Part shown: piece after piece, positions 1 to 12,239 of the stretch
How the letters are laid out: the number at the start of each line of letters is the position of its first letter
Position numbering within the stretch: position 1 is the stretch's first letter
The notes under the pieces: model-generated
The model's database searches: none
Told to the model about the DNA's origin: nothing
What the model saw: the letters and a program-made list of their open reading frames with translations, nothing else
Assembly (NCBI GenBank): GCA_963669155.1
Contig: OZ022590.1
Coordinates: 312,501-376,500, forward strand
Direction: 5' to 3'
Length of the DNA: 64,000 nt
Origin: Arbacia lixula
Lineage: Eukaryota; Echinodermata; Echinoidea; Arbacioida; Arbaciidae
Translations under genes and position numbers: made by a program

Positions 1-837
1 GACACTGTACTGTACACAATACTGTGTACTGTGCACAGGCTAATGAAGACACCCCTTATACAGTACATACATGTATGTGCATACATGTATAGTCTAACCT
101 GTTTAAAAATAAAGAAAACGTAAGAAAAACCCAAAAGCCTTAAAGGAGTGAGATGGAAAATGAAACGATGTGAAGAAGATGAAATTTTGCAATGATAAAG
201 TATCTGGAAGTCAGCCTGAAGGTGCTATTGATGTGTAATCTCACACAGCTTGAATATCCACCACAATGTATTATGATCCATGCACTTACATGGCTTTGTA
301 GTTAAGTGAGCTGCCAAGCAAATTATAATTCACAGGATTGTTTTTCCTGAGAAGCCAGCATCCAAGAAGAAGTGGGGGGAAAATGAAGGGGGATTTTATG
401 GTCCAAACAATATGTTTGCACAATGTATTAAAAATCAATGGAAACTTTCCTCCAAACTCTGTGGTAACGAGTCATTCATATCCCATAGGTGATTCACTTT
501 CAATAGGAGTAACGCTATCTGAATCTTGAAGTCATTGCACCTCAACAAACTTCAGACAAGCCTCAGGGTAACTTAAGTATTGTTTGCAAGACATGCATAA
601 AATGAGGCAGAGTGAAAACAGTAGTTGCTGACTTTGTGTATGGGAACGCACATTAGGAGGGGGAGAGGGTTTACATCCTGTCCTCTCCCCTCCTGTAGAC
701 TGTGATCTGTGATCCTCTGTACAAACAGTTCCTTAATAATTTTGTCTTTCTTAATTAAACAGTAGAATAAACACAAGGGGCTCAAGGCAATTTAGTCCCC
801 AGTTGAGCACCCCTCAAGGCAAAAACAAGCCCCCACA
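1..837. other. no recognisable gene
   Basis: AT-rich sequence with short open frames only. The first bases carry small repeats such as CACTGTACTGTACAC. I see no splice-bounded coding segment. Confidence 0.4.
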
Positions 838-1260
838 AATAACAAAAGAGCCCCTCAGAAAGAGAGGGAAAAAAAGAGAAAGAGAGAGAAAAAAAAAACT
901 AAAATGCAAGACAAATTTTGAGGTGAATAAGGAGGAGGGAAAGAGGGAGAAAGAGAAGGAAGAAGAGGAGGAGGAGGAGGAGGAGGAGGAGGAGGAGGAG
1001 GAGGAGGAGGAGGAAGAGGAGGAGAAGGGGGAGGGGGAGGAGGAAAAGGAGGAAAAGGAGAATGAGGAGGAGGAGGAGGAGGAGGAGGAGGAGGAAGAGG
1101 AGGAAAAGGAGGAGAAAAGGGAAAAGGAAGAGAAGATAAAAGGAGGAGGAGGAAGAAGAGAAGGAGGAGAAGGAGGAGAAGGAAAAGAAAAAGGAGGAGG
1201 AGGAGGAGAAGTAGAAGCAGGATGAGAAGAAGGAGAAGGAGAAGAAGAAGATGCCCTTGA
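838..1260. repeat. long polypurine (GGA/GAA)n tract
   Basis: About 400 bp of almost pure purine on the plus strand, mainly GGA and GAA triplets, nearly uninterrupted from about 930 to 1210. The apparent Glu-rich and Ser-rich reading frames on the two strands follow from the repeat. Such tracts can form triplex (H-DNA). Confidence 0.9.
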
Positions 1261-1597
1261 TAATAAGAACTTCAAAATCCTAATACTTAAGATTACAAAT
1301 GGCTCAAATTCCATTGTTACACAATTAATGTATTGGTACAAATGTTTCCAACCTAAATGGGCAAGTGTTTCAACTGCACAAGCATGTGGGGTGAGGATAT
1401 TTCCCTAAATTGTACATTAAATCAAGGCAAAAGTTATTCAGAGAATCACCGGCATCAAACATTCGATCAAAGAGAAAATCTTGGTAAAGCATTATTTTAA
1501 TTTTCTTTTAATTCTTTTAATTTAAACATCCTTATGTGTACTTAATAAGATTCATGAGCATAGCATGTACATGTACTGTATCTACAGTCCTTATAAG

Positions 1598-1628
1598 GGT
1601 GCTCCTCCCCCCCCCCCCCCCCCCCCCT
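1598..1628. repeat. poly(C) tract
   Basis: About 23 C in a row. Similar runs occur at 22855-22874 (intron next to timeless exon 14) and 29390-29402. Confidence 0.9.
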
Positions 1629-1910
1629 TCCCATTCCCTCCAAACTTTGGTAGGAGTGTCATGGTCTTGTGGTACAAACATGACACATGATTTAAGCCCC
1701 CGAACCAGCATATTTTTTTTTCACTCTTTCTTTTTGTGCTTACTCTTAACCCAAGAGTAAGTAACTACAGGGACCTGATATGAGGGACACACCTTGTGAG
1801 CAATAACGATTCCTAGCCTACATGTAACTAGCAAATAAATACTCTGTAGTTTTCTGCAACCAGGCCCCTTCATTGAACAGTTTAGTAGTTTATTTTAATG
1901 CGCAACCTTT

Positions 1911-2567
1911 TTAACTCTTTGCCCACTTCGTTCGACTCGCGGCACATACAGCGGGCTGCCAAGTTCGATTCAAGTCACATTTCGCGCACAATGCATACGG
2001 AACGCATTTAATTGTATTGTGTGCACACACATACAATCGTGACGCATGTATTGCATAAGGGGATCAAAGTATCAATAGGCAGGAAGTCTATTGAGAAGTA
2101 CCCAGGGTCAATTTCAATAGAGGAGTTTAGTTCATTGTTAGCTTACTCTTTTTGAATGCCCCATTTAAATCCTACATTGCTTGGCTCATTATTCCCATAA
2201 AGACATAGGTTTGGTATGTAATGAAAGCTAAAGAACACATCTTTTTTATGAACTAACTTAAGAGAATAACTTTCATTAGGACATATTTAATATAAGAGGT
2301 ATAAACTAGCCTCCAAAACAATAATTTGGAGACAGAATGTAAAGTTATAATTCTCAGAATCTATGACATTATACAAGACAAAAATGATACCATTGGCAAG
2401 AGTATTAATTTCTCTTAGACTTTGCTACACATTTTTTTCATCACTACAAACCAATAAAAAGTTATTGCAAGTTCAATAAGACAGTGCATGCAAAACCCCT
2501 CTGAATGTGGCACCCTGAAATTAACGCGGCGCAGGGGAGATAGTGTGCGTGGCGGGCAAAGAGTTAA
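1911..2567. mobile_element. MITE with TTAA target duplication (copy 1)
   Basis: Bounded by TTAA-CTCTTTGCCC at the left and GGGCAAAGAG-TTAA at the right. Inverted ends and a TTAA duplication are the mark of piggyBac-type insertion. There is no coding capacity. It shares most of its length with 25086-25607 and has about 140 extra bp near 1995-2140 absent from that copy. Confidence 0.75.
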
Positions 2568-2950
2568 AAGAACTATGATAATTATGCCATCGTTGCATTA
2601 TGTTGACAGCATGCTATAATTAAATAATAGCGATGATTAACTAAAAAGAGAGACAGCAAATAACCATGTTGCGGGGGAGCAGATGAGCCAGTGAAGCTTT
2701 TGATGTTTTGAGGCAACTGATCTCAGATGAATATTTGAGGGGTCAATGTTTGTGTGTGGGCGCTCCGACATCATTTAATGAGTTTTAAACTTGCTAGCCA
2801 CTATCGCTTAGTTTGAACCAAGAATAAGCATTAAGGGTAAACATAAATAAGAGTTTGTTTTTTATCACATCACCAAGTTGATTTCAAGTAACACTGTGAG
2901 CAAACTTCTTCCTCAGAGGGGATGATGGATGAGTGTTCGATTTGTGACAC

Positions 2951-2990
2951 CAGGACCCCATTGCATAAAACTTACCATTAACTGTTAATA
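2951..2990. mobile_element. truncated copy of a GGGCCC...TTGCATAAAACTTACCATTA MITE
   Basis: Only one end of the MITE family seen at 24593-24755 and 33389-33545 is present. It runs directly into the (ATT)n tail of the neighbouring LINE, as expected if the LINE inserted into or next to it. Confidence 0.45.
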
Positions 2991-4505
2991 ATAATAATAA
3001 TAATAATGGTTATTTATCTGCGCTATACACAAAAAGTATCACAGCGCTTACGATCAGATATAAAATATAAATATATACATTAAATTGCATCAACCATTGG
3101 AGTTCTCAACTGTGCCAGATGAGGCCTGGTGGCCTCTTGCTTGCTGCTTCGTTCACCAACAATTTAAGGGACAAGCCCGGTCAGCACATTATTCACAGAA
3201 GCTCTAGTATAGCACTTGAGGCCACCAGGCCCCAGATGGGTTAGCCAAGTCAAACCAAATAGTGATAGCAAAAATCATCAAAACAAATACACATTAAATA
3301 AATGAAAATATAAAACTAGATATTTGGAAAAAGATATGACTTGAGTTGTCGTTTGAAAGATGATATGGTCGGTGTTGTTCGGATGGAAGAGGGGAGTGTA
3401 TTCCAAACTCTAGATCCAGCTATACTAAAACGTTTTTCTGCTATGGAGAGGTTTGTTCTCGGAATAACAAGTTTGGTGGTATCATTTAGGGAACGTAGAT
3501 TACGAGCAGGTGTGTAATGAGCAATTGTGTTTACAAGATATGAAGGACCAGTACTGTTAATCAATTTATAAATGTACAGACAAAGTTTGAACTTGACACA
3601 TTGAGAAAAAGGGAGCCAATGGAGTTCCCTAATCAAAGGAGACGTATGTATATTGCGACCAACTGAAAACACTAAACATGCGGCACGATTCTGAACACTC
3701 TGAAGTTTTTTCTGATCTTTAACACAAAGAACTGAAAAGAGACTGTTACAATAGTCAAGTCGAGAAAGTACAAGTGCCCTAACTGCATGATGGCAAGTTT
3801 TTTCATTGATAAATCTTCTAATGTGCCACAGATTCTTAAGATGGAAATTACAGGTACGTACAGTATTACTGACGTGAGAAGAGAGTGTAAAGCACGAGTC
3901 AATACATATGCCGAGATTCTTAACTTTAGAGGATAGTGCAATTTCATTATCACATACATTGAGTTTTACGTTGGATAGATTTTCATTGAATTGGTTTTTC
4001 CGACATAGTATAGTGAATTCAGTTTTAGAAACATTTAGTTTGAGGAAATTTGAAGTCATCCACGTGTTTATCTCAGCAATACATAACGAAATTCTTTCTA
4101 ACATTTCTTGCTTACTTGATGGTGAACGAGGATCAAACGCATCATATAGTTGAATATCATCGGCATAGATAAGATAGAAAAGATTGTGCTTACGAATTAT
4201 AGTTGACACAGGAGTGATATAAACATTGAAGAGTATAGGGCCCATAACAGACCCTTGGGGGACACCGTATTCGCAAGTCCAAGGAGCTGAAACTTGCTCT
4301 GATATTTTAACACGAGATGTCCAGCCAGTGAGATATGAGTGCAACCATTGTAGAGCAACATTTGACACCTTAAAATTTGATTCAAGTCGTTTTACCAAGA
4401 TCTTGTGGTCAACCGTGTCAAAGGCTGCACTCAGATCCAGAAGCACAAGAAAAACTGCCTTTCGTTGGTCGAAATAAGATAAGGCTTGCATGATAACCAA
4501 AGCCC
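2988..4505 (-). mobile_element. 5'-truncated CR1/L2-like LINE
   Basis: A minus-strand reading frame of 394 residues (3316-4500) holds the back half of a non-LTR reverse transcriptase: LLDLSAAFDTVDH (20-32), GVPQGS (79-84), the catalytic YADD (112-115), then the typical tail (FSIAGSRVWNTLPSSIR, FKRQLKSYLF). The endonuclease and the first RT motifs are missing, so this is a 5'-truncated, dead copy, although the remaining frame is uninterrupted, suggesting recent insertion. The 3' UTR ends in AGCGCTGTGATAC...(ATT)n at 2988-3007, as in CR1/L2 families. Confidence 0.88.
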
Positions 4506-5557
4506 CATTGAAACATTCTTTTTTTCATCAGCAGTTTATATCGAAATTGGCACTTGACATTGTGTAATGTACAGCACGTGTTTTTCATGAACAAGAAGTT
4601 GACTGCCCAGGCACGTGGATTCTATTAAGGACTAACACAAGGGAAATCCTGGATGGCAGCCATTTTTAGCCAGCTAGGCCATCCTGGGAGTTTTTATGAT
4701 GTGACATGAAGCGAGAGAAAGTATGGCCTCATCACAAGACTGCTCGAAATTTCTCATCCTAACAATGTAAATGGTTGCACGCCTAAAATCGCCAACCAAG
4801 TTCCTCCATCATCAGGAAAGCAGAAATATCAAGGGAAGAAGCAGGAATAGTCTTGCATCCCAACTTAGTGGTGGTTGTGGCAGTACATCAGAATGAAATA
4901 TGCTGCAAAGCCCCCCAAAATAGGCTAGTACTAAATGTAAGAGTAGCAATGATGGATGTCTTCACCAGAGTATGTGGCATATGTGGTATGTACATGAATG
5001 TACAGTGACTTGTCATCAACGGAGTGCCTTTCTGCCAGGACATTGGGTCCTATTCTAGTTTCATGTTAGGATACTAGGGAGAAATTTTTAAAAATCATCT
5101 CAAAATTATAGAATTACTGAAATTAACCCTTTGTGTGGCATAAATTATGCATTTCATATTTGTAAATGGCGCTTAAATAATTACATGAAATCCGGGATCA
5201 GAAACAGTTCTACCATGATTCACAGTAAATAATAACTACAACTTCACCTCCTTATCTTGAAACTGGATGATGTGAGATACAGGTCATCCATATTGACTGG
5301 AGAACAGCCCAACTCGACAGGGGAAACAAGGGGCTAATAACTCGCATGGTTTGATTCCTGATTTCCTCCTCCTTTGACCAAAATAGAATCCAAGTGCACG
5401 AACAGCGAATTTCTTGTTTCCTCCACTTATAGTGACTCAAATGTGATTCAAACCCACACACTGCCATGCCAGTCAGCTGAAATCTATGATAATGTGCATT
5501 TTGTGTGCCATTGGTGGCTAACACCTAGTAGGTGCTCCATTCACACTGCGCTTAGCC
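4506..5557. other. no recognisable gene or repeat
   Basis: Short open frames only, no domain or splice structure that I can support. Confidence 0.3.
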
Positions 5558-6251
5558 TAGTTACGAGGCTGTGAGGTGTATGGACACAACCGAGTCTGTT
5601 AACATTTATGTCTGGTAACACAGACTACGCCCTAATCCCATCCTAGCTCCTTAGGTGCGTCATAAGCACGATGTGGCGAAATAGCTGGCTAGTTCTGATC
5701 AGGATAGCCTAGCCAGATCACGAAATAGCTAGCTATTTGCGTCTTCATTAGCCAGATCAGGTGAAATAGCTAGCTACTCGGTCAAGAAAATTTCTCAAGA
5801 AATCTTGGGCTACATGGAGCTAGCTCGGAGCGTTTTCATAAGCCTGAAAATTTCTCGATCCCGGCATGCATCAGCGTGCACAAGGCATTGTTTATGTTAG
5901 GTTTTTATACGTGTGTGAATGCGAGCTCACAACCGAAGCCATGCGGTCGAGGCCTCTTCCCGTCGCACAATGTGTACATGTATGTGCGAACATCGGGATA
6001 ATTTATGCATCCCAAGTTTCAAGCTTCGTATCCTGAGTTTCCAGCTAATGAAGACGCGATCGCAACTTCAGCCTAGCTCCCCGGATCAGCAAACCAGCTC
6101 GCTATATCGTCTGATCGGGCTAATAAAGACGCACCTCATGAGAGGGGAAGGAGCCAGAGGAACGAGGATGGGATTAGAACGTAGTCTGTGTTACCAGACA
6201 TAGTTGTTAACAGACTCGGATGTGTCCATGCACCTCACAGCCTAGTAACTA
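5558..6251. mobile_element. 694-bp MITE with ~100-bp terminal inverted repeats
   Basis: Left end TAGTTACGAGGCTGTGAGGTG and following GTCTGTTAACA...GTCTGGTAACACAGACTACG are matched in reverse at the right end (to 6251). The interior has further inverted motifs (agctagctatttgcgtcttcattagcc-like). It is the long form of the shorter elements at 58893-59099 and 62914-63120. Confidence 0.75.
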
Positions 6252-6534
6252 GTCTACACTGCACTACATATATACGCCTCAAGATGAAAATACACATATT
6301 TGCTGCTGATGCGCTGCGCAGAGATTCCACAAGGGAGATGGGCCACGTACTTAGCTTGGCTACCAGCCTGTTAGATATTTATAATCCAAGCTGACAAATA
6401 GAGTCTAGTACTCTAAGACTAGTCACTGTATAATTCTCCTCTTTTCTCAGTCAGTACGGGATGAGAAGTCTCTGCACCCAGACCCCTTTATTGACAATTT
6501 GAATTTTTAAGTGGGAACAGCCTGGAGCAAGGCT

Positions 6535-6749
6535 ACTACTACCCACACTCATTGCCACTTGTTGGAGTGAGGGGGATGAGTGAAGGTAAGCATAGAGGAC
6601 AAAATAGTTGGGTCAGCAATAGCAACAAAACTACCCTCTTCTTTCTAATCTGGGCAATTCAACAAATCAAGTCTTCATTTTCAAAACAGCAAACTGAGGC
6701 TTTTAAGCCACTCCAATAAGTGGCAACAAGTGTGGGCAGTGGTAGCCTT
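6535..6749. repeat. foldback repeat, ~38-bp arms
   Basis: AAGGCTACTACTACCCACAC...TTGGAGTG at 6535-6572 is repeated in reverse at about 6711-6749 with a ~140-bp loop. No coding. Confidence 0.6.
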
Positions 6750-6754
6750 AGACA

Positions 6755-7256
6755 GGTCAATCCAATCAGCCATGCTTGAGCACACATTAAAGGCAATATT
6801 GTCATTTTTCAAAAGGGTAATTGTTTATGCCATTTTAACAGTACATTTTGGCATTTCTTGTGGAATTTTTAAAGTGTATTCGCTCAACTATGACACGAAA
6901 ACTTCTCATGTTCAAATAATAGGTCATGTTACATCTTTTGTCAAAATATCTAGAGTTTTATTTTTTCACAAAAATAAAGGGTTTTTAAAAAGTTTCAAAG
7001 TCAAGAGGGAAGAGTATTTTTTAAACGGTGCTCACTCAACCAGAACAATGGATCAAATGTCAGGATAGGTGATAGTGCATCCTGAGATGGATGATAAACA
7101 ATAAAAAAAAAGTAAGGACATAAATTATGCACCAGAAATGGAATTCATTAAAAATTCATGTGACACAATCTCAAAATTACCCTTGTGACTTATGAAAAGT
7201 GACAATTTTGCCTTTAATGTGTGCTCACTCATGCATGACTCAGTGGATTAATGCAA
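6755..7256. mobile_element. foldback element
   Basis: The segment TTGAGCACACATTAAAGGCAA and its surroundings near 6755-6825 are matched in reverse at about 7170-7256 (CCTTTAATGTGTGCTCACTC). Non-coding, MITE-like; target duplication not determined. Confidence 0.55.
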
Positions 7257-9130
7257 TTTTCACACAAAAGTTAGTCAATAAGTTAAAGAACATTCATGCC
7301 AAATTATATTGCTCAAAACCTTTTCGATTAAAAGTTATGCCATTTCGCTTAGGGGGGACTTACTTTTTTGTTGCATTTATTGCATCATGAAATCCTCCAA
7401 ATCAATCACCACAGAGACAAAATGCATCCACTTGTTTGGAACATGGACTTGAGACAACCAGTGAAAGTGACTGGAGCTATTACTATCGGCTTGTGAATGA
7501 ACTGTGGAAATTGTAAGGCATTAACAGTTACCAAACAGATGGTTTTGCAATGGTTTTATACCAGCAGAAAAAATAAATTACCTTTCTTCGATACCGATGG
7601 TGTTGACATAAAGTCGACCTCTTTCTGCAGAGAAATCTGCTAAAAAGATAAGGAGTCGGGGCTGTCCCTGTGTAGAGTTTAGTCTGTGCATGCAGTGTCA
7701 GGCTTGGACAATTATCCAAACTATACACATTCATGTTTTTCTTACATTTGTGATTTAGATCTGCATGTAAATTTCACCAAGAGTCTTGCATAAGTTGAAT
7801 TTCCCCTACCCAGTGAAACATAAAAATAACAACTATATTCAATCACAAACTTAATCCTAACCCCAAAAACTATAAACACAAGTATGTTTAATAGTGAATG
7901 AAACATGCAAGGTAGTTCCTGCACATCATCTCTTTTGCAGACAAAAATCACATTCTGTAAAATTTTGTATGAACAGCAAGAATGGCTATTACTCTAGGTC
8001 CCTTTGTTATTAAGTCTTAGACAAATCATTATACAAGATGAAATAACTACTTTGTACACATGAATTTGGTTGCAAAAAAGTCACTAAAAACTACATGTAC
8101 AGTATGTTCTTGTATATACCATGATATTTAGGCCTAATTAGTAATATTTCATGGATATGGCCCCCATTGACTCTAGAAGCATATACCCAGCAGTAAGGAT
8201 AGGCAGTCAAAACGACCTGGATATTGCTGTTTGAGTATGAGGAGAGCGTAGTAAAAGTAGTAATAGTAGCAGTGATGCAATTCACAACGCAAAACATGGT
8301 CTACACACCATCAATTCCAGTACAGACATACTATGTACAAAGTCCTTCATAACAGGTTTAAAACTCCTCACAGCGGTGTATTATAACAATACATTCCTAA
8401 AATATCAACAGTATTAGGCTCATAGGTTTCGTGTTGCAATATTTCATGTGCTCCATTCCTGTATAGTAATTCAATGTAGTAAGAAGTTTTTTATGTAAAT
8501 TGTGTTGAGCTATTCATAGAGGTCACCATTGTTCCATTGAACCATGCAATTCAGCCCTCATGGCTTTGTTCATGCTGCGAGGTTTCATATTAATCAAACC
8601 TTTCAATTCAATTGTTTGATGTGAGACTGCAGATTTTGTGATAAAAAGGAGTGAGTACCCATGTCACAAAAGAATCTAGTAGCTCTCACACTAACGGTTT
8701 AACAAAGTTAGCTGCATGTGCTGATCACAACAAATCAGTGAGTGTTAGATACCATTTAACTTAGAGTAGAGTCTACGAGCGCATGAGCTATAAAATATGC
8801 AACCAATAAAAATAATATTTTCTTAGTATTTAGAGTGGAATGATGCTAAAATTTAAACTGATTTATGGTTCAATTTCATGTAGGTAAGACGTCAGTATTA
8901 TTAGGATTTAGAGCAGTCTTGGGTATCTCTCTCTCAGCCTCAGTTCTACCTGCTACACATACGAGCTGAGTACATTAACTATAGATCGACAGAATGCTAT
9001 GAATTGAACAAGTTTAATAGCTCAGTCAAACTTACATAGTTATAAATTCATAAACTAATGGTAGTATTCCAAAATGGTCACTTAGGAGAAATTTTATCCT
9101 AACTACAATATTCTCCTTTAGAACTGTGGG
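7257..9130. other. no recognisable gene
   Basis: AT-rich sequence with short open frames on both strands. Nothing with family motifs or consistent splice sites was found. Confidence 0.3.
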
Positions 9131-9403
9131 TAATATGCACTAATACGATTATGTGTTACTACGCAGTTAGGGGGAAAGTAGTGAATATATCATGAAAATG
9201 GTATATTTTGACTTCCGTTCAATCTAAGTTTATCAGCGGAGTCTTTTATGGCATTTGACTTCTCTGACGTCACTTGGAGGTGTGCGTTTTTTCAAATTTT
9301 CATCAAAATGAGACTTTATTGCGGCAAGCGAATGTGGAATTCGTTTTCAGTGGATAATTTTATATAGATTAGTGGGAAATTATTTTTCTAATTTAGTAGC
9401 CCT
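9130..9403. repeat. dispersed repeat shared with 38805-39335
   Basis: The stretch with CAAAATGAGACTTTATTGCGGCAAGCGAATGTGGAATTCG and then TCTAATTTAGTAGCCC is about the same as 39150-39330 and, in reverse, 38807-38935. At 39320 the equivalent of the TTAA site is not occupied by the hairpin element that follows here. Confidence 0.6.
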
Positions 9404-9776
9404 TTAAAGGGCATATACTGTACTGGGAAGGCAAAAAGGACTTCAAAATGTGATTGTTAGCAATCTTCTTGCCAATGGTCTTAAATTCATGTATTGTCTA
9501 TTTTAGAAGCTTGCTGAAAGTTATTTGCCCTCAAATGATCTACATTTGGAGTAATGAGTGATTAAATCACAAATCCTCAAAATGTTCGGGCCGAACATTT
9601 TGAGGATTTAATCATTAATCATTAATTACTCCATATGTGGATCATTTGAGGGCAAATAACTTTCAGCAAGCTTCTAAAATAGACAATACATGAATTTAAG
9701 ACCATTGGCAAGAAGATTGCTAACAATCACATTTTGAAGGCTTTTTTGCCTTCCCAGTACAGTATATGACCTTTAA
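9404..9776. mobile_element. near-perfect 373-bp palindromic MITE with TTAA target duplication
   Basis: The arms run 9408-9590 and 9591-9772 and meet at TTCGGGCCGAA with essentially no loop. They begin AGGGCATATACTGTACTGGG and end with its near complement, flanked by TTAA at 9404-9407 and 9773-9776. The arms differ at only a few positions (for example an extra ATTAATC in the right arm), so the copy is young. Confidence 0.85.
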
Positions 9777-9951
9777 GGTTAGGCGATGCGCACTGGGCGT
9801 GGTCAAACCTTCCCTTATTTGATAACAGCATCCTAGGAGGACATTCTGGAATTTGCCAATTTAGGGAGTTATTTCAATGATGAAATTCATTATATTTTTG
9901 GTCTATTATTTAAATGGGAACACTTTTAAGGCCAATAACTTAATAACCAAT

Positions 9952-10330
9952 TCAGGCTCTCTTAAGCACTTCTAAACTTAAGGAGTTACAAGAAAACTTA
10001 TATTTTGGAATACCATCTCCCAAACAAGTAGGGAACATTTTCTGTGCATGTACACAAACTTCTTTTGAAACGTTCTCCAGGTTTGTTTGGCATTCAAGGC
10101 GTGATATCACAACATACCTTGCAGGTCCCTGAGACAATTCATACTTATGATCGGTCGGCAGTGTAGGCCCTATTTTCTTAGTAGTTTTAAATCTGAATAA
10201 CAATTAATTCATGCACTTCTTCTGATAGAACTGATCACATTCGTTTTCCTGAAGTCATAAGCTTTCCAGCAATACCAAATTTATAATCAATATCTCCTTT
10301 TTTGGAAGAGCTTGCTCAAATCTGGGGACA
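9952..10330. other. no recognisable gene
   Basis: Open frames of about 80 codons are present but show no family similarity and no splice context. Confidence 0.25.
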
Positions 10331-10451
10331 GTTACACAAAGACCTTCAGGCGCCACATGCTATGCCTAGCTGCATACATACAGCAGCTGATGACACGCAG
10401 TCTCCGAGAGCATCGGGCTGCATCCATCGCATAAACTCTTGTCTTACTTAG

Positions 10452-11035
10452 CTCACGCACCCAGCGGGCCAGGCCGGGCGGGCCAGCAGCGGCGGAGATA
10501 ATAGTCGGCGCAAGCCAGCTAACGACGCTGATGCTTGCATTCACGTTCCTGCTTCATACATACACGTTCATGTATATTTATGCTGGAAAACAACCACAAC
10601 ATCATCAACACTTAACTAAAGCAAATTGTAACTTACCACCAGGCAAACTGCAATGTCAACTCAGACTTGGGGTTAGACAGTCTCCATCTGTATCTGAAGA
10701 GCTGAGCTGAGTGAGCGTAACTTTACGTACGTACGATAGTGAACGTGCATGCGCTACATAACCACCCTTGCATCTGATGACGATGATGCCCGCAGCCTAC
10801 TCATGTGGATAGCTATAGCGCGGTCGACTGTCACACGTCCATGGCCATATGGTCACACTGAACACAATAAAGGAGCGCGCCGCTAAACTTCCAAAATCGT
10901 CGTATGGTCGAAATAGAGAATCTATAGCTGAGAATCCTACGACCACCCTTGAGCTTAATAACTGGCACCAGTCAAGCATTCTTGCCACCAAACTTGCAAA
11001 TCTCATCGTTTTAGGATTCTAGAAGGCTACATCGG
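10452..11035 (-). promoter_or_regulatory. GC-richer island with minus-strand splice-donor candidates
   Basis: The 10440-10540 and 10680-11030 stretches are clearly richer in GC and CpG than their surroundings. On the minus strand a consensus donor (CTGGTG followed by GTAAGTTAC) lies near 10637 and, after a TTTTCCAG acceptor near 10590, another (CTAA followed by GTAAGAC) near 10453. This could be the start of a noncoding or UTR-first transcript running leftward. No protein is supported. Confidence 0.25.
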
Positions 11036-11159
11036 GTATAGATTGATGGGGATTAGCACATAATGTTCAAACAGTCACCAATTCACGTCTGATTTTACGA
11101 TGCACTGACAAATTCATGAATTCTCTCATTCTTTACTTCCTTCCCCTATTGAATCGCTT

Positions 11160-11692
11160 CATGGTAAATGGTGCTAGACAATTACTTTTCATTTGAAGCG
11201 ATTGATAATATGTTTATGCACAGCTCAATTTGTGTTTGGTTTGAGTGTTTTTGTCATTCTCTAATTGCATCCCCTACAGTTTGTCATCTGGTAAAATGGT
11301 ACGTACTCGACAAATGTTTTTTTTTTTTTTTTCACCACCCAAGTAATGTTTATGCATCTCACTTACTTTGTGAATTGTTTGAGTGTATTCGTCATTGTGT
11401 ATCAAGGTAAACATATTTCTCTTGTGTGTCTGCTGTTTGGCGGGTATTGAGCCCCGGTATTGCGGGGCATGTAATGTATCAAAACCGCTCCTCTGCAGGT
11501 TAATGATGTGTAACATTATACGGTACCTTAATGTATGTTCACGTGATGTTGGTTAATGGTACCTCCTGCTTACCTAACCTTGTGCTTTTTCTTTGGAGGT
11601 CTCCGTCATCTATGCTTTCCTTCAAGTGTATTACTTTGTGTTTTGATGATTTTACTTTCATGAAAATCAAATTGAAATTGAAAAAAAAATAG
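11160..11692 (+). mobile_element. LINE 3' UTR fragment
   Basis: Contains GGCGGGTATTGAGCCCCGGTATTGCGGGGC, then GTGTAACATTATACGG...TTTGGAGGTCTCCGTCATC and an A-rich end (ATCAAATTGAAATTG). Its last ~180 bp are repeated in direct orientation at 12055-12238. I read both as 3' tails of the same non-LTR family. Confidence 0.5.
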
Positions 11693-11921
11693 AAGTATCT
11701 ACCTGGTTCTGACAGAAGGGACCTCTGGCTCTATTTCACACATATCCTAGAAATATATAACATATATCTGATGTCCTTTCAAACTTAAAACAAACTGTTT
11801 GCCTGTGAAGATTCAAATGCAATTTCAAAGCATCTTTATTCAAAAAGTATATTTGTTATTCAACATACTTTCCTTTGTTGTTATTGTTGATAATATCATT
11901 ACTCACCTGATACTGTATTTG

Positions 11922-11922
<1 letters not shown>

Positions 11923-11969
<47 letters not shown>

Positions 11970-11996
11970 TGTGCGTGTGTGTTTGTGTGTGTGTGT
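11923..11996. repeat. (TG)n microsatellite
   Basis: About 70 bp of TG dinucleotides with a few interruptions, between the two related LINE tails. Confidence 0.95.
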
Positions 11997-12054
11997 TTTG
12001 TGTGGTTGTGCTTTTTTATGTGTGTATTCATTTGATTTCTTTCATGTTTTATTA

Positions 12055-12238
12055 TGATGTAACATTATACATGTATTATTGTGTTCATGTAAAGTTGGTA
12101 ACTGGTGCCTCCTTGTTACTCAAGCCTTGTGCTTTTTCTTTGGAGGTCTCCGTCATCTATTCTTCTTCTCAAGTGTATTACTTTGTGTTTTGATGGGGTT
12201 TTTACTTTGATGAAAATAAAATTGAATTGAATTCAAAT
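12055..12238 (+). mobile_element. second LINE 3' tail, direct repeat of 11508-11692
   Basis: Shares GATGTAACATTATAC, CTTGTGCTTTTTCTTTGGAGG and TATTACTTTGTGTTTTGATG with the upstream copy and ends ATGAAAATAAAATTGAATTG, a typical LINE terminus. Confidence 0.5.
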
Positions 12239-12239
12239 T

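Noticed and set aside
803-1341. Open frames of 140 and 175 codons (Glu-rich on plus, Ser-rich on minus)
   Set aside because: They are read-throughs of the GGA/GAA polypurine tract, with no start context, domain or splice support.
10797-11006. 69-codon minus-strand frame starting MRFASLVARML
   Set aside because: No family similarity and no supporting donor in phase; more likely UTR or promoter sequence.
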